From Roseateles violae (GTDB taxonomy: Bacteria; Pseudomonadota; Gammaproteobacteria; Burkholderiales; Burkholderiaceae_C), in contig NZ_JAUHHC010000002.1 of NCBI RefSeq assembly GCF_030410485.1, positions 186,001 to 250,000 of the forward strand: a DNA stretch of 64,000 nt, written 5' to 3'. This document shows, piece by piece, positions 27,337 to 37,145 of this stretch. The notes below the pieces were generated by a model, which was given only the letters and a program-made list of their open reading frames with translations, made no database searches and was not told where the DNA came from. Position 1 is the first letter of the stretch. The number at the start of each line of letters is the position of its first letter. A program made the translations under genes and the position numbers.

Positions 27337-27370
27337 AGCAAAACGCCGGTCATCGACCGGCGTTTTGCTT
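27337..27370 (+). terminator. Intrinsic terminator after the M3 peptidase gene
   Basis: A perfect 14-bp stem (27337-27350 with 27356-27369) with a five-base CATCG loop is rich in A on the left and T on the right arm (CGTTTTGCTT), so it can act on either strand. It follows the peptidase stop by 36 bases. Confidence 0.88.
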
Positions 27371-27503
27371 CGTGCCGGGGGTGCGTGCGCTTTCACCGTC
27401 GGCGAAAGCTGTTCTCCGAACTTGGTCATTCCCAGCAGCGGGCGATGTCCGAACAATCGGCCCGCGAGCCCCCGCTTTGCCAACCGACACCAGGAGACGT
27501 CCG

Positions 27504-28487
27504 ATGACCGCTATCCGTCGCCATGCCGCTGCCGCCGCCTACCTGCTGGCCGCCTTGCTCGTCCCCGCCGGCCCGGCGCGAGCCCAGGACAGATACCCGA
27601 GCAAGCCGGTCACGGTGATCGTGCCGCAGGCGCCGGGCGGGGCCAACGACACGATCGCGCGCATCGTTACCCAAAAGCTCGGCGAGGCGCTGGGCCAGCA
27701 GTTCATCGTCGACAACAAGCCGGGTGCCGGCGGCAATATCGGCACGGCCGCGGCGGCCAAGGGTAAAAATGACGGCTACACGCTGATGCTGACCGTCAAC
27801 AGCGCGCATGTGATCAATCCAACGCTGTACAAGAGCGTCGGCTTCGACCCGATCAAGGACTTCGAGCCGATCACGCCGGTGGCGACGGCCGGCTATGTGC
27901 TGGTCGCGACCAACAGCTTTGCGCCGAAGAACGTCAGCGAGTTCGTCGCGGCGGCCAAGGCGGCGCCGGGCAAGTACACGATCGCCTCGGCCGGCAACGG
28001 CACCCTGAACCACCTGATCGGCGAGATGCTGGGCAAGGCGGCCGGCATCGAGCTGACCCATGTGCCCTACAAGGGCGCCTCGGCCGCGGTGACCGATCTG
28101 GTCGGCGGCCAAGTGCAGCTGAGCGTGCAAAGCCTGCCCTCGTCGATCTCCTTCATCAAGAGCGGCAAGCTGAAGGTGCTGGGCGTGGTCAACGAGAAGC
28201 GCGTGTCGGCGCTGCCCGACACGCCGACCATAGGCGAGACCATCAAGGGCTTCGGCTCCACCCCCTGGTACGGCCTGTTCGCGCCGGCCGGCACGCCCAA
28301 GGCCATCGTCGCGCAGCTGCATGAGGCGGTGGCCAAGGTGCTGGCCATGCCCGAGACCCGGGAGAAGCTTGCCGCCGTCGGCTGCGAGCCCTTCCTCGCC
28401 ACCAGCGAGCAGTTCGCCGCCCTGGTCAAGGATGAGCTGCCGAAGTGGGCCAAGATCGTTAAGGACAGCGGCGCGACGGTGGATTGA
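27504..28487 (+). CDS. Bug-family (TTT) periplasmic substrate-binding protein
   Basis: Extracytoplasmic receptor of the tripartite tricarboxylate transporter (Bug) family, 327 residues. The signal peptide ends near GPARAQ; the mature start YPSKPVTVIVPQAPGGANDTIARIV (in parts) is the classic ligand loop, and VDNKPGAGGNIGTAAAAK and YTLMLTVNSAHVINPTLYK are equally typical. These receptors bind carboxylates or other small ligands, and Burkholderiales carry many orphans; no TctA/TctB membrane genes lie nearby. Ligand not determinable. AGGAGA lies about nine bases before the ATG. Confidence 0.93.
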   Translation: MTAIRRHAAAAAYLLAALLVPAGPARAQDRYPSKPVTVIVPQAPGGANDTIARIVTQKLGEALGQQFIVDNKPGAGGNIGTAAAAKGKNDGYTLMLTVNSAHVINPTLYKSVGFDPIKDFEPITPVATAGYVLVATNSFAPKNVSEFVAAAKAAPGKYTIASAGNGTLNHLIGEMLGKAAGIELTHVPYKGASAAVTDLVGGQVQLSVQSLPSSISFIKSGKLKVLGVVNEKRVSALPDTPTIGETIKGFGSTPWYGLFAPAGTPKAIVAQLHEAVAKVLAMPETREKLAAVGCEPFLATSEQFAALVKDELPKWAKIVKDSGATVD

Positions 28488-28511
28488 GTCTAGCCTCTTG
28501 GTGTTGTTAGT

Positions 28512-28622
28512 AAAACTACATTCCAGGGATGCCAAGACCAGCAAATGCCAGTAAGGCAGGGCTATGACTGCTGTGGCCGGTAGAAAGTCACAGGGATTCC
28601 ACCAGCTTTCGCTTGTAGTTTT
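28512..28622. repeat. Inverted repeat flanking the pullulanase promoter region
   Basis: AAAACTACA at 28512-28520 is repeated in inverse as TGTAGTTTT at 28614-28622, 93 bases apart, in the AT-richer 174-bp gap before the pullulanase gene. The first arm is preceded by TTGTTAGT, giving a local TAGT-N3-ACTA dyad. Two half-sites or operators for a sugar-responsive regulator are possible; no cognate regulator gene is in the window. Confidence 0.45.
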
Positions 28623-28661
28623 GCTTCAATAGCATGCGCACACCTTTGAAGGAGTGCTGAC

Positions 28662-31600
28662 ATGCAGGCATGGGCAGACGGTTTCGCGCGCCGGGCGCGA
28701 CGGGTGATGGCTTTGGCGGCGCTGGGCGTCAGCGGGCTGTTGATGACGGGCTGCGGCGGCGGAGCCGACGCGCTGCAGCAGGCAGGCCGCATCGGGCCCG
28801 CCGACTCGGCCGGCGACGGCGGCGTCGAGTTGCTGGCCGGCGTGCCGGCGCCGCAGGAGCAGCCGCGCGCCAGGATCGCCGCCGCCGCCACGCCCGGCGC
28901 ACCGGCCACCTCGCTGCGCATCCACTACCGTCGTAATAGCGGCGACTACGGCGGCTGGCAGATCCACACCTGGAATGCCGCCCAGAGCCCGAACTGGAAC
29001 GGCGGCTGGAACGCCTCGGGCAGCGACGACTTTGGCGCGTACTACGACGTGCCGCTGGCGTCGGGCAGCGGCACGGTCGGCTTCCTCTTCCACAAGGGCG
29101 ATGACAAGGACAACGGCGGCGCGGATCAGAGCTATGTGCTGCAGTCCGGCGCCAACGAGATCTGGCGTCTGCAGGGCGACGGCACCAACTACGCCAGCAA
29201 CCCGCTGCTGCTGCCGGTGCCCGATATCAAGACCGTGCGGGTGCACTACAAGCGCTTCGACGGCGCCTACAGCGCCTGGGGCCTGCATCTGTGGAACGGC
29301 AGCGGCCTGGACGTCTCGCGCCTGCCGGCCGGCCTGCAGATCGACCGCTGGAACCAGCCCGTCGCGCTGGCCGCCATGCCTGGCTATGCCAGCGGCGACG
29401 GCGAGCTCGTGTTCGACATCCCGGTGCTGAACCCGCAGGGTGACGTCAACCGCAAGGGCCTCGAGTTCATCATCCACGGCATGCCGCCCAACGAGAACGA
29501 CAAGGATGGCCGCGACAACAATATCCGCGTCGAATACGGCGCGCTGACGGTGCAGAACCAGATCGGCCATATCTGGCTGCTCGAGCGCGACGCCACCGTC
29601 TACACCGCGCCGCCCGATCTGCGCCAGGTCTCCAGCACCGATGCGCGCGCGGTCTGGCTGAACAGGTCGCTGCTCAAGTGGCCGCGCATCGCGACCGCCG
29701 GCTCCGTGCGCCTCTACCACTCGGCCACCGGCCAGATCAGCGTCGCGCTCGATGCGCCGGTGCAGGGCGCCGATGGCTATATCACGCTCGATGCCTTTGG
29801 CGGCACGGTACCGGCCGCCGATGCGCAGCGCTTCAAGTACGTCGGCAGCGGCACCGTCTTCAGCGTGCGGGTGGCCGACATCGCCCGCCTGCCGGCGCTG
29901 CACCAGCAGCAACTGGTGCTGGTGCAGGAGGACGCCAATGGCAAGGTGCAGAACGCGACGACGGCCCAGGTCGCCGGCGCGCTCGACGATCTCTACGCCG
30001 CCGCCAACAGCGTGCCCGACCTGGGCGCGGTCGCCACGCCGGGCAGCACCAGCTTCAAGCTCTGGGCGCCGACGGCGCAGTCCGTGTCCCTGCTGCTGAC
30101 GATGCCGATCAACGGCAATGCGCCGGTCGCCCGCAGCTCCATCGAACCGATGATCCGCGACGCCGCCACCGGCGTCTGGAGCCTGACGAAGAACGGACAT
30201 CTGCAAGGCGCCAGCTACCGCTATCAGGTGCAGGTCTTCGTCAAGGGCGTGGGCCTGGTGAAGAACCTGGTCACCGATCCCTATTCGCTGGGCCTGGGCC
30301 TGGGCAGCCAGCAGAGCGTGGTCGTCGATCTGAACTCACAGCAGACCAAGCCGCAAGGCTGGGACCAGGATGCGCCGCCCGCGACGGTGGCCGCGCCTTC
30401 GGACATGAGCATCTACGAGCTGCATGTGCGCGACTTCTCGATCAACGACGCGACGGTGCCCGCCGCCAAACGCGGCAAGTACCTGGCCTTCACCGAGAGC
30501 GGCTCGAACGGCATGAAGCACCTGGCCGCGCTGGCCGCGGCCGGCCTGACCGATGTGCATCTGCTGCCGGTCTTCGACATCGCCAGCGTCAACGAGAAGA
30601 GCTGCGTGACGCCTTCGCCCAGCGGCGCACCGGACAGCGAATCGCAGCAGGCCACGGTGGCCGCCACCGCCGGCAGCGACTGCTTCAACTGGGGCTACGA
30701 CCCCTGGCATTTCACGACGCCCGAGGGCAGCTATTCGAGCAATGCCAACGAGCCGCTGGCGCGCATCGTCGAGTTCCGCCGCATGGTGCAGGCGCTCAAC
30801 GCGGCCGGCCTGCGCGTGGGCATGGACATGGTCTACAACCACACCAGCGCCTCGGGCCAGAACACGGCCTCGGTGCTCGACAAGATCGTGCCCGGCTATT
30901 ACTACCGCCTCAACGCCGTCGGCGGCATCGAGCGCTCGACCTGCTGCGAGAACACGGCCGCCGAAAACCTGATGATGGCCAAGCTGATGCTGGACTCGGC
31001 CGTCACCTGGACGCGCGACTACCGCATCAGCTCGCTGCGCTTCGACATCATGGGTCACCATCCCCGCTCGGTGATGGAGGCGTTGAAGGCCCGCGTCGAG
31101 GCGGCGGCCGGCCGCAAGGTGCAGATCCTCGGCGAGGGCTGGAACTTCGGCGAGGTGGCCAATGGCGCGCGCTTCGTGCAGGCGGAGATGCTGTCGCTGA
31201 ACGGCTCCGGCATCGGCAGCTTCAACCCGCTGATCCGCGACGCGGTGCGCGGCGGCGGCTGCTGCGACAGCGGCAACGCCCTCGTCGCCAACCAGGGCTA
31301 TGTGAACGGCTTTTTCTACGACTCCAACGGCAGCAACGGCAACCAGAGCCGCGGCGAGCTGATGTGGCAGGCCGATCGCATCAAGGCCTCGCTGGCCGGC
31401 TCGATCCGCAGCTTCCAGATGCAGACCAGCTGGGACGCGAACCTGCGCCTGGAACAGATCGATGTGGGCGGCATCCCCGCCGGCTGGGTGCTGGAGCCGG
31501 GCGAGGTGGTCAACTATGTGGAGAACCACGACAACCTGAGCCTGTTCGACAACAATGCCTTCCGCCTGCCCGTGGCGACCTCTCGCGAGGACCGCGCCCG

Positions 31601-32258
31601 CGTGCAGATCCTGGCCAGCGCGATCAATGCCTTCAGCCAGGGCGTCGCCTACTTCCACGCCGGCGTCGACACCCTGCGCAGCAAGAGCCTGGACCGCAAC
31701 AGCTACGACAGCGGGGACTGGTTCAACAAGCTGGACTGGAGCTACCAGGACAACAACTTCGGCGTCGGCCTGCCGCCGGCGCGCGACAACGCCGACAACT
31801 GGGCGCTCGCCCGCCCGCTGCTGGCCAATCCGCTGATCAAGCCGACGCCGGCCGACATCGCCTGGACCCGCGACGCCTTCCGCGATCTGCTGAAGATCCG
31901 CAAGAGCACGACCCTGCTGCGCCTGCGCACGGCGGAGGACATCAAGGCTCGGCTGACGTTCCTGAACACCGGCTCGGCGCAGGAGGCGACGGTGCTGGTC
32001 GGTCGCGTGAACGGGGTCGGCTATGCCGGTGCCCAATTCGACGAGCTGGTTTATCTGGTCAATGTCGACAAGGCGCCCAAGCAGCTGACGCTGCCGGTGC
32101 TGGCCGGCCATGCGCTGGAGCTGCACCCGGTGCACCAGGCCATGGGCGCTGCGGACCAGCGCGCGCGGCAGGCGCAGTTCGACCGTGCCAGTGGCAGCTT
32201 CAATCTGCCGGCCCGCACGGCGGTGGTCTTCGTTGCCCGCCCGGCGGCGGCGCAGTGA
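28662..32258 (+). CDS. Secreted pullulanase-type alpha-1,6-glucosidase (GH13)
   Basis: Large lipoprotein of 1198 residues that hydrolyses alpha-1,6 branches of pullulan and starch. The lipobox LLMTGC places Cys31 as the lipid anchor. Two CBM41-like starch-binding modules open with [21 protein letters not shown]-like and [21 protein letters not shown]-like blocks (about 85-175 and 190-290). An N-terminal CBM48-like domain follows ([15 protein letters not shown]), then the GH13 barrel: nucleophile Asp795 in [10 protein letters not shown], acid/base Glu825 in ILGEGWNFG, and Asp957 in [20 protein letters not shown] is pullulanase-specific. GGAG precedes the ATG by eight bases. Secretion across the outer membrane would probably need a type II system, not seen here. 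Confidence 0.94.
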   Translation: MQAWADGFARRARRVMALAALGVSGLLMTGCGGGADALQQAGRIGPADSAGDGGVELLAGVPAPQEQPRARIAAAATPGAPATSLRIHYRRNSGDYGGWQIHTWNAAQSPNWNGGWNASGSDDFGAYYDVPLASGSGTVGFLFHKGDDKDNGGADQSYVLQSGANEIWRLQGDGTNYASNPLLLPVPDIKTVRVHYKRFDGAYSAWGLHLWNGSGLDVSRLPAGLQIDRWNQPVALAAMPGYASGDGELVFDIPVLNPQGDVNRKGLEFIIHGMPPNENDKDGRDNNIRVEYGALTVQNQIGHIWLLERDATVYTAPPDLRQVSSTDARAVWLNRSLLKWPRIATAGSVRLYHSATGQISVALDAPVQGADGYITLDAFGGTVPAADAQRFKYVGSGTVFSVRVADIARLPALHQQQLVLVQEDANGKVQNATTAQVAGALDDLYAAANSVPDLGAVATPGSTSFKLWAPTAQSVSLLLTMPINGNAPVARSSIEPMIRDAATGVWSLTKNGHLQGASYRYQVQVFVKGVGLVKNLVTDPYSLGLGLGSQQSVVVDLNSQQTKPQGWDQDAPPATVAAPSDMSIYELHVRDFSINDATVPAAKRGKYLAFTESGSNGMKHLAALAAAGLTDVHLLPVFDIASVNEKSCVTPSPSGAPDSESQQATVAATAGSDCFNWGYDPWHFTTPEGSYSSNANEPLARIVEFRRMVQALNAAGLRVGMDMVYNHTSASGQNTASVLDKIVPGYYYRLNAVGGIERSTCCENTAAENLMMAKLMLDSAVTWTRDYRISSLRFDIMGHHPRSVMEALKARVEAAAGRKVQILGEGWNFGEVANGARFVQAEMLSLNGSGIGSFNPLIRDAVRGGGCCDSGNALVANQGYVNGFFYDSNGSNGNQSRGELMWQADRIKASLAGSIRSFQMQTSWDANLRLEQIDVGGIPAGWVLEPGEVVNYVENHDNLSLFDNNAFRLPVATSREDRARVQILASAINAFSQGVAYFHAGVDTLRSKSLDRNSYDSGDWFNKLDWSYQDNNFGVGLPPARDNADNWALARPLLANPLIKPTPADIAWTRDAFRDLLKIRKSTTLLRLRTAEDIKARLTFLNTGSAQEATVLVGRVNGVGYAGAQFDELVYLVNVDKAPKQLTLPVLAGHALELHPVHQAMGAADQRARQAQFDRASGSFNLPARTAVVFVARPAAAQ

Positions 32259-32354
32259 AAGCCCGGGTCATGAAGTAGGCGCTGCGAAGCGGTCGCCGTG
32301 GCGGCGGCCGCTCGCAGGATTCTCGGGCCCGGCCGCAGCCGCGATACTCGGCCG

Positions 32355-33782
32355 ATGACCGCCGAGCTCGACCCGTCCACCCGTCGCTTCCTGCCCTGGG
32401 TCGTGGCGCTGTCCTTCTTCATGCAGACGCTGGACACGACGATCCTCAACACGGCGCTGCCGGGCATGGCGCGGGATCTGGGCGAGAACCCCTTGCGCAT
32501 GCAGTCAGCCGTGATCGCCTACATGCTGACCGTCGCGCTCTTGATCCCGGCCTCGGGCTGGCTGGCCGACCGTTTCGGCACGCGCACGCTGTTCCTGTGG
32601 GCGATCGCGCTGTTCAGCCTGGGCTCGCTGGCCTGCGCGCTGAGTCCTTCGCTGAACCTGCTGGTCGCTGCCCGCGTCGTGCAGGGCGTCGGCGGCGCGC
32701 TGCTGGTGCCGGTCGGGCGGCTGGCCGTGCTGCGCGTCTTTCCGCGCGAGGAGTTCCTGCCGGTGATGAGCTTCATTGCCATTCCCGGCCTGATCGGCCC
32801 GCTGCTGGGCCCGACCCTGGGCGGCGTGCTGGTCGAGTACGTCAGCTGGCACTGGATCTTTCTGATCAATCTGCCGGTCGGCGCGATCGGCGTCTGGGCC
32901 AGCTGGCGCTTCATGCCGCAGCTCAGGCGCGCGGTGCCGGCCGCCTTCGACTGGATCGGCTATCTGCTCTTCAGCCTCGGCCTGATGCTGCTTTCGCTGG
33001 CGCTGCAGGGCCTGGGCGAGCATGTCGTCGGCACGGCCCTGTCCATCCTGCTCCTGATCGCCGGCAGCGCGGCGATGGCGGCCTACTGGCTGCATGCGGC
33101 GCGCAGCAGCCGGCCGCTGTTCGAGATGGCGCTGTTTCGCATCCCCAGCTACCGCATCGGCATCATCGGGAATATCTTCGCCCGCCTGGGCTCGGGCGCG
33201 ACACCCTTCCTGACGCCGATGTTTCTGCAGCTGGGCCTGGGCTATGCGCCCAGCCAGGCGGGCCTGGCCATGATCCCGACGGTGCTCGGCGCGATGCTGA
33301 CCAAGACCCTGGCGACCCGGCTGATCCAGCGCGCCGGCTACCGCCGCGTGCTGATCGCCAACACCCTGCTCTTGGGTCTGATGATCGCCAGCTTCGCGCT
33401 GATCGACGCGACGACCACGCCCTGGTCGCTGGCCCTGCACCTGGGCCTGTTCGGCATGATCAACAGCCTGCAGTTCACCGCGATGAACGCGCTGACCCTG
33501 GGCGATCTGGACGAGCACACGGCCAGCAGCGGCAACAGCCTGCTGTCGGTCGTCATGCAGCTGTCGATGAGCCTGGGTGTGGCCAGCTCCAGCCTCTTCC
33601 TGCTGCTGTTTTCCGGGACCAGCTTGCATGACGCGGCGCCGGCCGCGGTCTTGCTGCCGGCCTTTCATGCCACCTATCTGTCCGTTGGCGCGATGGCGGC
33701 CCTGGCCTCGTTCATCTTCGCGCAGCTGCGTCGCCACGAAGGCAGCAGCAAGGCGCAGGCAAGCACCTTCGGCGAGGAGTAG
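32355..33782 (+). CDS. MFS drug efflux transporter, DHA2 family
   Basis: Proton-coupled multidrug exporter of 475 residues with about 14 hydrophobic segments, closest in style to MdtD/EmrB-type proteins. The DHA2 motif LDTTILNTALPGMARDL is in helix 1, motif A reads GWLADRFGTRTLF, and the antiporter motif C is GPLLGPTLGGVLVEY. I start at the ATG at 32355, which leaves a normal short cytoplasmic N-terminus; an upstream extension of 19 codons has no support. No adaptor (EmrA-like) gene is adjacent, so it probably acts as a single-component inner-membrane pump. Confidence 0.92.
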   Translation: MTAELDPSTRRFLPWVVALSFFMQTLDTTILNTALPGMARDLGENPLRMQSAVIAYMLTVALLIPASGWLADRFGTRTLFLWAIALFSLGSLACALSPSLNLLVAARVVQGVGGALLVPVGRLAVLRVFPREEFLPVMSFIAIPGLIGPLLGPTLGGVLVEYVSWHWIFLINLPVGAIGVWASWRFMPQLRRAVPAAFDWIGYLLFSLGLMLLSLALQGLGEHVVGTALSILLLIAGSAAMAAYWLHAARSSRPLFEMALFRIPSYRIGIIGNIFARLGSGATPFLTPMFLQLGLGYAPSQAGLAMIPTVLGAMLTKTLATRLIQRAGYRRVLIANTLLLGLMIASFALIDATTTPWSLALHLGLFGMINSLQFTAMNALTLGDLDEHTASSGNSLLSVVMQLSMSLGVASSSLFLLLFSGTSLHDAAPAAVLLPAFHATYLSVGAMAALASFIFAQLRRHEGSSKAQASTFGEE

Positions 33783-33889
33783 GGCGGCAGAGGGCGCACT
33801 GGCGGCGGGGTCACCGCGGCGGAGATTTCAAGCGCGCAGTTCACAATCGCCCGGCGGGGTTTTCCGCGCAGATCGAACAAGGAGTTGCG

Positions 33890-34399
33890 ATGGGTCTGTT
33901 GGATTCCTTGCTGGGCGCGGCCCAGCAGGCGATGGGCGGCCAGACGGCCCAGCAGGGAATGCCCCAGGGGCAAGGCGGCGGGGTCGACTGGGCCGGCCTG
34001 ATCATGACGCTGCTGGTGAACAGCCGCGGCGGCGCGGCCAGCGGCTTCGGCCAGGGCGGGCTGGGCAGCCTTGGCGCGCAGGGCGGTCTCGGTGCCGCGG
34101 CCGGCCTCGGCGGGCTGGGCGGCCTGCTGCAGCAGCTGCAGGCCGGCGGCCTCGGCGAGCAGGTGCAGTCCTGGGTCTCGACCGGCGCCAACCAGCCGGT
34201 CAGCGGCGATCAGCTGAGCGCCGCGCTGGGCATGGACGTGATCGGCGATCTGGCCCAGCAGGCCGGCGTCTCGCAGGCCGAGGCCAGCCATCAGCTGAGC
34301 CGCCTGCTGCCCGAGGTCGTCGACCGGCTGTCGCCGCAGGGGCAGCTGCCGCATGAGGACGACCTGGGCGGGCTGCTGGGTCAACTGCTGGGGCGCTGA
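33890..34399 (+). CDS. YidB-like DUF937 protein
   Basis: Protein of 169 residues matching the YidB/DUF937 family. It begins MGLLDSLLGAA and has a long Gly/Gln/Leu-rich middle, then a structured C-terminus (ANQPVSGDQLSAALGMDVIG and SHQLSRLLPEVVDRLSPQGQLP), which is the diagnostic portion. No function is known for the family. A typical AAGGAG ribosome site lies six bases before the ATG. It ends 21 bases from the converging phosphatase gene, with a GC-rich hairpin across the junction. Confidence 0.88.
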   Translation: MGLLDSLLGAAQQAMGGQTAQQGMPQGQGGGVDWAGLIMTLLVNSRGGAASGFGQGGLGSLGAQGGLGAAAGLGGLGGLLQQLQAGGLGEQVQSWVSTGANQPVSGDQLSAALGMDVIGDLAQQAGVSQAEASHQLSRLLPEVVDRLSPQGQLPHEDDLGGLLGQLLGR

Positions 34400-34403
34400 A
34401 CCC

Positions 34404-34434
34404 ACTGGAGGCGGCGCGTTTCAGCGCCGCCAGT
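34404..34434. terminator. GC-rich hairpin between convergent yidB-like and HAD genes
   Basis: GGCGGCGC (34410-34417) pairs with GCGCCGCC (34424-34431) around a six-base loop, with partial extension on each side. It straddles the stop codon of the phosphatase gene and has no T-tract, so any termination would be weak or depend on Rho. Confidence 0.5.
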
Positions 34435-35257
34435 CGCCCTCGATGAAGCGCAAGACGCTGTCCTCGTGGTGCGGGCCGATCACCGCGTGGGCGAGCTGCT
34501 TCAGCTCCTCGATGGCATTGCCGACGGCGATGCCGCGGTGCGCGGCGCGCAGCATCGTGCGGTCATTGACATGGTCGCCGAAGACGACGATCTCGCGCTC
34601 GGCCAGGCCGTAGCGCTGGGCCAGGGTCTTGATCGCCTGGTCCTTGCTGGCGCGGCGGTCGTGCACGCTGAGCCAGGGCCAGCCGGGCAGGTAGAGGTCC
34701 TCGGCCAGATGGGTCTCGACCGCATCGCCGCACAGCGCCGCGATCTCGGCCTGCAGGGCTTGTAGCGGCTCGACGCGGTCGATGACGACGAAGGTGACGA
34801 CCGGATCGGCCAGCTCGCGGGCGATGTCTTCGCTGCGCCGCAGCCGCGGGTCGGCGTTGCGCAGGCGCTGCTCGACGAAGGCCTGCTGGCCCTCGTTCTC
34901 GGCATCCTGGTAGAAGAGCCGGTCGCCCAGCGGGCCATGGGTGGCGGCGAAGGGCCGATGGCCCAGGCGGCGCATCAGCGCGTAGATGCCCTGGGCCAGC
35001 GCCGGCTCCATCGCATTGACCAGCTCGTGCCGGCCGCTGCGCATATCGCTGATATAGGCGCCGTTGGACGAGATCACCGGCAGCCGCAGCGGCAGGCCTT
35101 CGAGGATCTTGGCGATCGAGACCACATGGCGGGCGCTGGCCACGGTGAAGACCAGGCCTTCGTCAAGCAGGCGGGCGAGGCCCGCGCGGGTCCTTGCGGA
35201 CAGCTGGGCCTGCGGATCGAGCAGGGTGCCGTCGAGATCGGAAACGTAAAGCGTCAT
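34421..35257 (-). CDS. Cof-type HAD-IIB phosphatase
   Basis: Cytoplasmic haloacid dehalogenase-like hydrolase of 278 residues, type IIB cap (Cof/YbiV group), which dephosphorylates sugar phosphates, nucleotides or flavin precursors. Motif I is VSDLDGTLLD (nucleophile Asp7, Asp9), motif II TVASARH, motif III Lys in RASKDQAIKTL, and motif IV VVFGDHVNDRTML. A cap domain fills about residues 80-185. In YbiV-like proteins motif IV reads GDxxND, as here. Substrate unassigned. Three bases after the ATG are normal coding; the gene is followed across 63 bases by the upstream PIN-PhoH gene. Confidence 0.92.
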   Translation of the reverse strand: MTLYVSDLDGTLLDPQAQLSARTRAGLARLLDEGLVFTVASARHVVSIAKILEGLPLRLPVISSNGAYISDMRSGRHELVNAMEPALAQGIYALMRRLGHRPFAATHGPLGDRLFYQDAENEGQQAFVEQRLRNADPRLRRSEDIARELADPVVTFVVIDRVEPLQALQAEIAALCGDAVETHLAEDLYLPGWPWLSVHDRRASKDQAIKTLAQRYGLAEREIVVFGDHVNDRTMLRAAHRGIAVGNAIEELKQLAHAVIGPHHEDSVLRFIEGDWRR

Positions 35258-35264
35258 GGCTGAA

Positions 35265-35292
35265 TGAAAAACCCCGGGCCGCGGCCCGGGGT
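35265..35292 (-). terminator. Intrinsic terminator after the PIN-PhoH gene
   Basis: A nine-bp stem ACCCCGGGC (35271-35279) with GCCCGGGGT (35284-35292) around CGCG is followed on the minus strand by TTTTTC. It lies between the PhoH stop (35321) and the phosphatase start (35257), separating their transcription. Confidence 0.85.
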
Positions 35293-35320
35293 GTCGGTAC
35301 GGCGGAAACGTTCAGAGAGC

Positions 35321-37027
35321 TTAGAGCACCTCGGAAGCGAAGTCCGCCAGGCGCGAGCGCTCGCCGCGCGCCAAGGTGATGTGGCCGCTATGGGCCCAGC
35401 CCTTGAACTTGTCGACCGCGTAGGTCAGGCCCGAGCTGCCCTCGGTCAGATAGGGCGTGTCGATCTGGGCCAGATTGCCCAGGCAGACGATCTTGGTGCC
35501 GGGGCCGGCGCGGGTGATCAAGGTCTTCATCTGCTTGGGCGTCAGGTTCTGCGCCTCGTCGATGATGACGAACTTGTTCAAAAAGGTGCGGCCGCGCATG
35601 AAGTTCAGGCTCTTGATCTTGATCTTGCTGCGCACCAGGTCGTTGGTCGCCGCGCGGCCCCATTCGCCGGCGGTGCCAGTGCCGCCGCGGGCCAGCACCT
35701 CGAGGTTGTCGTCCAGCGCCCCCATCCAGGGGCTCATCTTCTCTTCCTCGGTGCCGGGCAGGAAGCCGATGTCCTCGCCGACCGGCACGGTCACGCGGGT
35801 GACGATGATCTCGCTGTAGCGGCGGTCATCCATCACCTGGGACAGGCCGGCGGCCAGCGTCATCAGCGTCTTGCCGGTGCCGGCCGTGCCGGTCAGGGTG
35901 ACGAAGTCGCAGTCCGGATCCATCAGCAGGTTCAGTGCGAAGTTCTGCTCGCGGTTGCGCGCGGTGATGCCCCAGACCGAATGCTTCTGGTTGCCGTAGT
36001 CCTTCAAGGTGCGCAGCACGGCCGTCTTGCCGGTGATCTCCAGCACCTTGGCGTAGAGCGGTGTCGCGCCGGGCGCCTCGAGGTAGACCAGTTCGTTGAT
36101 CAGCAGCGTCGGCACCAGCGGACCGTTGATCCGATAGAAGGTGACGCCGCCCTGCTGCCAGCTCTCCATGGTCTTGCCATGGCGCTCCCAGAAGTCGGCC
36201 GGCAGCTGCTGGACGCCGGTGTAGAGCAGGTCCGAGTCTTCCAGCGTCTTGTCGTTGCGGTAGTCCTCGGCGGCCAGGCCCAGGGCCCGGCACTTGATCC
36301 GCATATTGATGTCCTTGGACACCAGCACGACCTCGCGCTCCGGCTGCTGCGCCTTCAGCGCCTGCACCACGCCGAGAATCTGGTTGTCGGCCTTGCCCTG
36401 GGGCAGGCCCTGGGGCAAGGGCATGTCGACCAGCTGGGTCTGGAAGAAGAGCTTGCCCAGCGCCTCGCGGTGGCCGGTGCCTTCCAGCGGCAGGCCCTTG
36501 GCCATCTCCTCGATGCTGCTGCTCTTCAGGCCGGCGGCCAGCGCGTCGAGCTCGCGGCTGACCTGGCGCACATTGCGGGCGACCTCGGTCATGCCTTTTT
36601 TGTGGCCGTCCAGCTCCTCCAGCGTGATCATCGGCAGGTAGATGTCGTGCTCCTCGAAGCGGAACAGCGACATCGGGTCGTGCATTAGCACATTGGTGTC
36701 GAGCACGAAGAGCTTGGGCGTCTCGGTGGCCGCGCGTCTGGGCGTCTTCGCGCGTGTCGCCTTTTCCAGCTTCGGCGCCGGCGGCAGGGCGGTGACGGCC
36801 GGCCGGCTGGCCGGGGCATACAGCGCCGGCGCGGCCGCGGAGGCCTGGGGCAGCGGGGCGCTGCTGGCCAGTTTCAGCATCGGCGCGCCATGGCTGGGCG
36901 GCGGCGCCGGGGATTTCGCAGCGGAGGGTTTGCGGGCGGGGTTCGGTTTGCTGACCGCCAGCGTCGTTTCAAAGGCAGAGGACTCGAGGCGGCTGGCGCG
37001 TTTGGTCGGGGCTTTGGGCAGTGGCAT
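35321..37027 (-). CDS. PIN-PhoH fusion ATPase/ribonuclease (PhoH2-like)
   Basis: Protein of 568 residues with an N-terminal Ala/Pro/Lys-rich linker (about 1-100), a PIN domain (about 105-240) and a C-terminal PhoH ATPase (about 335-565). The PIN acidic motif is LFVLDTNVLMHDP with further acidic residues in TLEELDGHKKG and LVSKDINMRIKC. The PhoH Walker A reads GTAGTGKTLMT and Walker B FVIIDEAQNLTP. Such PhoH2-like fusions are RNA helicases with sequence-specific RNase activity in mycobacteria. The ATG at 37027 begins MPLPKAPTKRAS, usual for Burkholderiales; a GTG nine codons upstream (37054) is possible. Its upstream leader holds an intrinsic terminator. Confidence 0.92.
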   Translation of the reverse strand: MPLPKAPTKRASRLESSAFETTLAVSKPNPARKPSAAKSPAPPPSHGAPMLKLASSAPLPQASAAAPALYAPASRPAVTALPPAPKLEKATRAKTPRRAATETPKLFVLDTNVLMHDPMSLFRFEEHDIYLPMITLEELDGHKKGMTEVARNVRQVSRELDALAAGLKSSSIEEMAKGLPLEGTGHREALGKLFFQTQLVDMPLPQGLPQGKADNQILGVVQALKAQQPEREVVLVSKDINMRIKCRALGLAAEDYRNDKTLEDSDLLYTGVQQLPADFWERHGKTMESWQQGGVTFYRINGPLVPTLLINELVYLEAPGATPLYAKVLEITGKTAVLRTLKDYGNQKHSVWGITARNREQNFALNLLMDPDCDFVTLTGTAGTGKTLMTLAAGLSQVMDDRRYSEIIVTRVTVPVGEDIGFLPGTEEEKMSPWMGALDDNLEVLARGGTGTAGEWGRAATNDLVRSKIKIKSLNFMRGRTFLNKFVIIDEAQNLTPKQMKTLITRAGPGTKIVCLGNLAQIDTPYLTEGSSGLTYAVDKFKGWAHSGHITLARGERSRLADFASEVL

Positions 37028-37073
37028 GTGTGGGGTGCTGCGGGCTGAAGTCACAAACTAGCCCGCGAGCCCC

Positions 37074-37110
37074 AAAAAAGCAAAAAGCCGCACAGACGGC
37101 TGTGCGGCTT
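37074..37110 (-). terminator. Intrinsic terminator in the leader upstream of phoH
   Basis: AAGCCGCACAG (37085-37095) pairs with CTGTGCGGCTT (37100-37110) through 11 bp and a four-base loop, followed on the minus strand by TTTTTGCTTTTTT. It sits 47 bases before the phoH ATG and about 40 bases after a TATGCATAAT-like -10 sequence, so it can end a short leader RNA or attenuate phoH. Confidence 0.85.
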
Positions 37111-37145
37111 GCTTCGATTGGGTGAACTTCCAGACTCTCGGGCAT
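37074..37145 (-). ncRNA. Candidate small RNA or phoH leader transcript
   Basis: Between two minus-strand terminators lies a promoter-like TATGCATAAT (complement at 37152-37161) and about 70 bases later a strong intrinsic terminator. A transcript from about 37145 to 37074 would be a compact sRNA ending in a stem and U-tract. The -35 region is poor and no family is recognised, so this is a weak candidate; the same layout fits an attenuator ahead of phoH. Confidence 0.3.

Noticed and set aside
23212-27483. A 1423-codon minus-strand frame over prpE and the M3 peptidase gene
   Set aside because: It is antisense to two conserved enzymes with intact motifs and shows only Arg/Gln/Leu/Ala-rich composition with no family resemblance.
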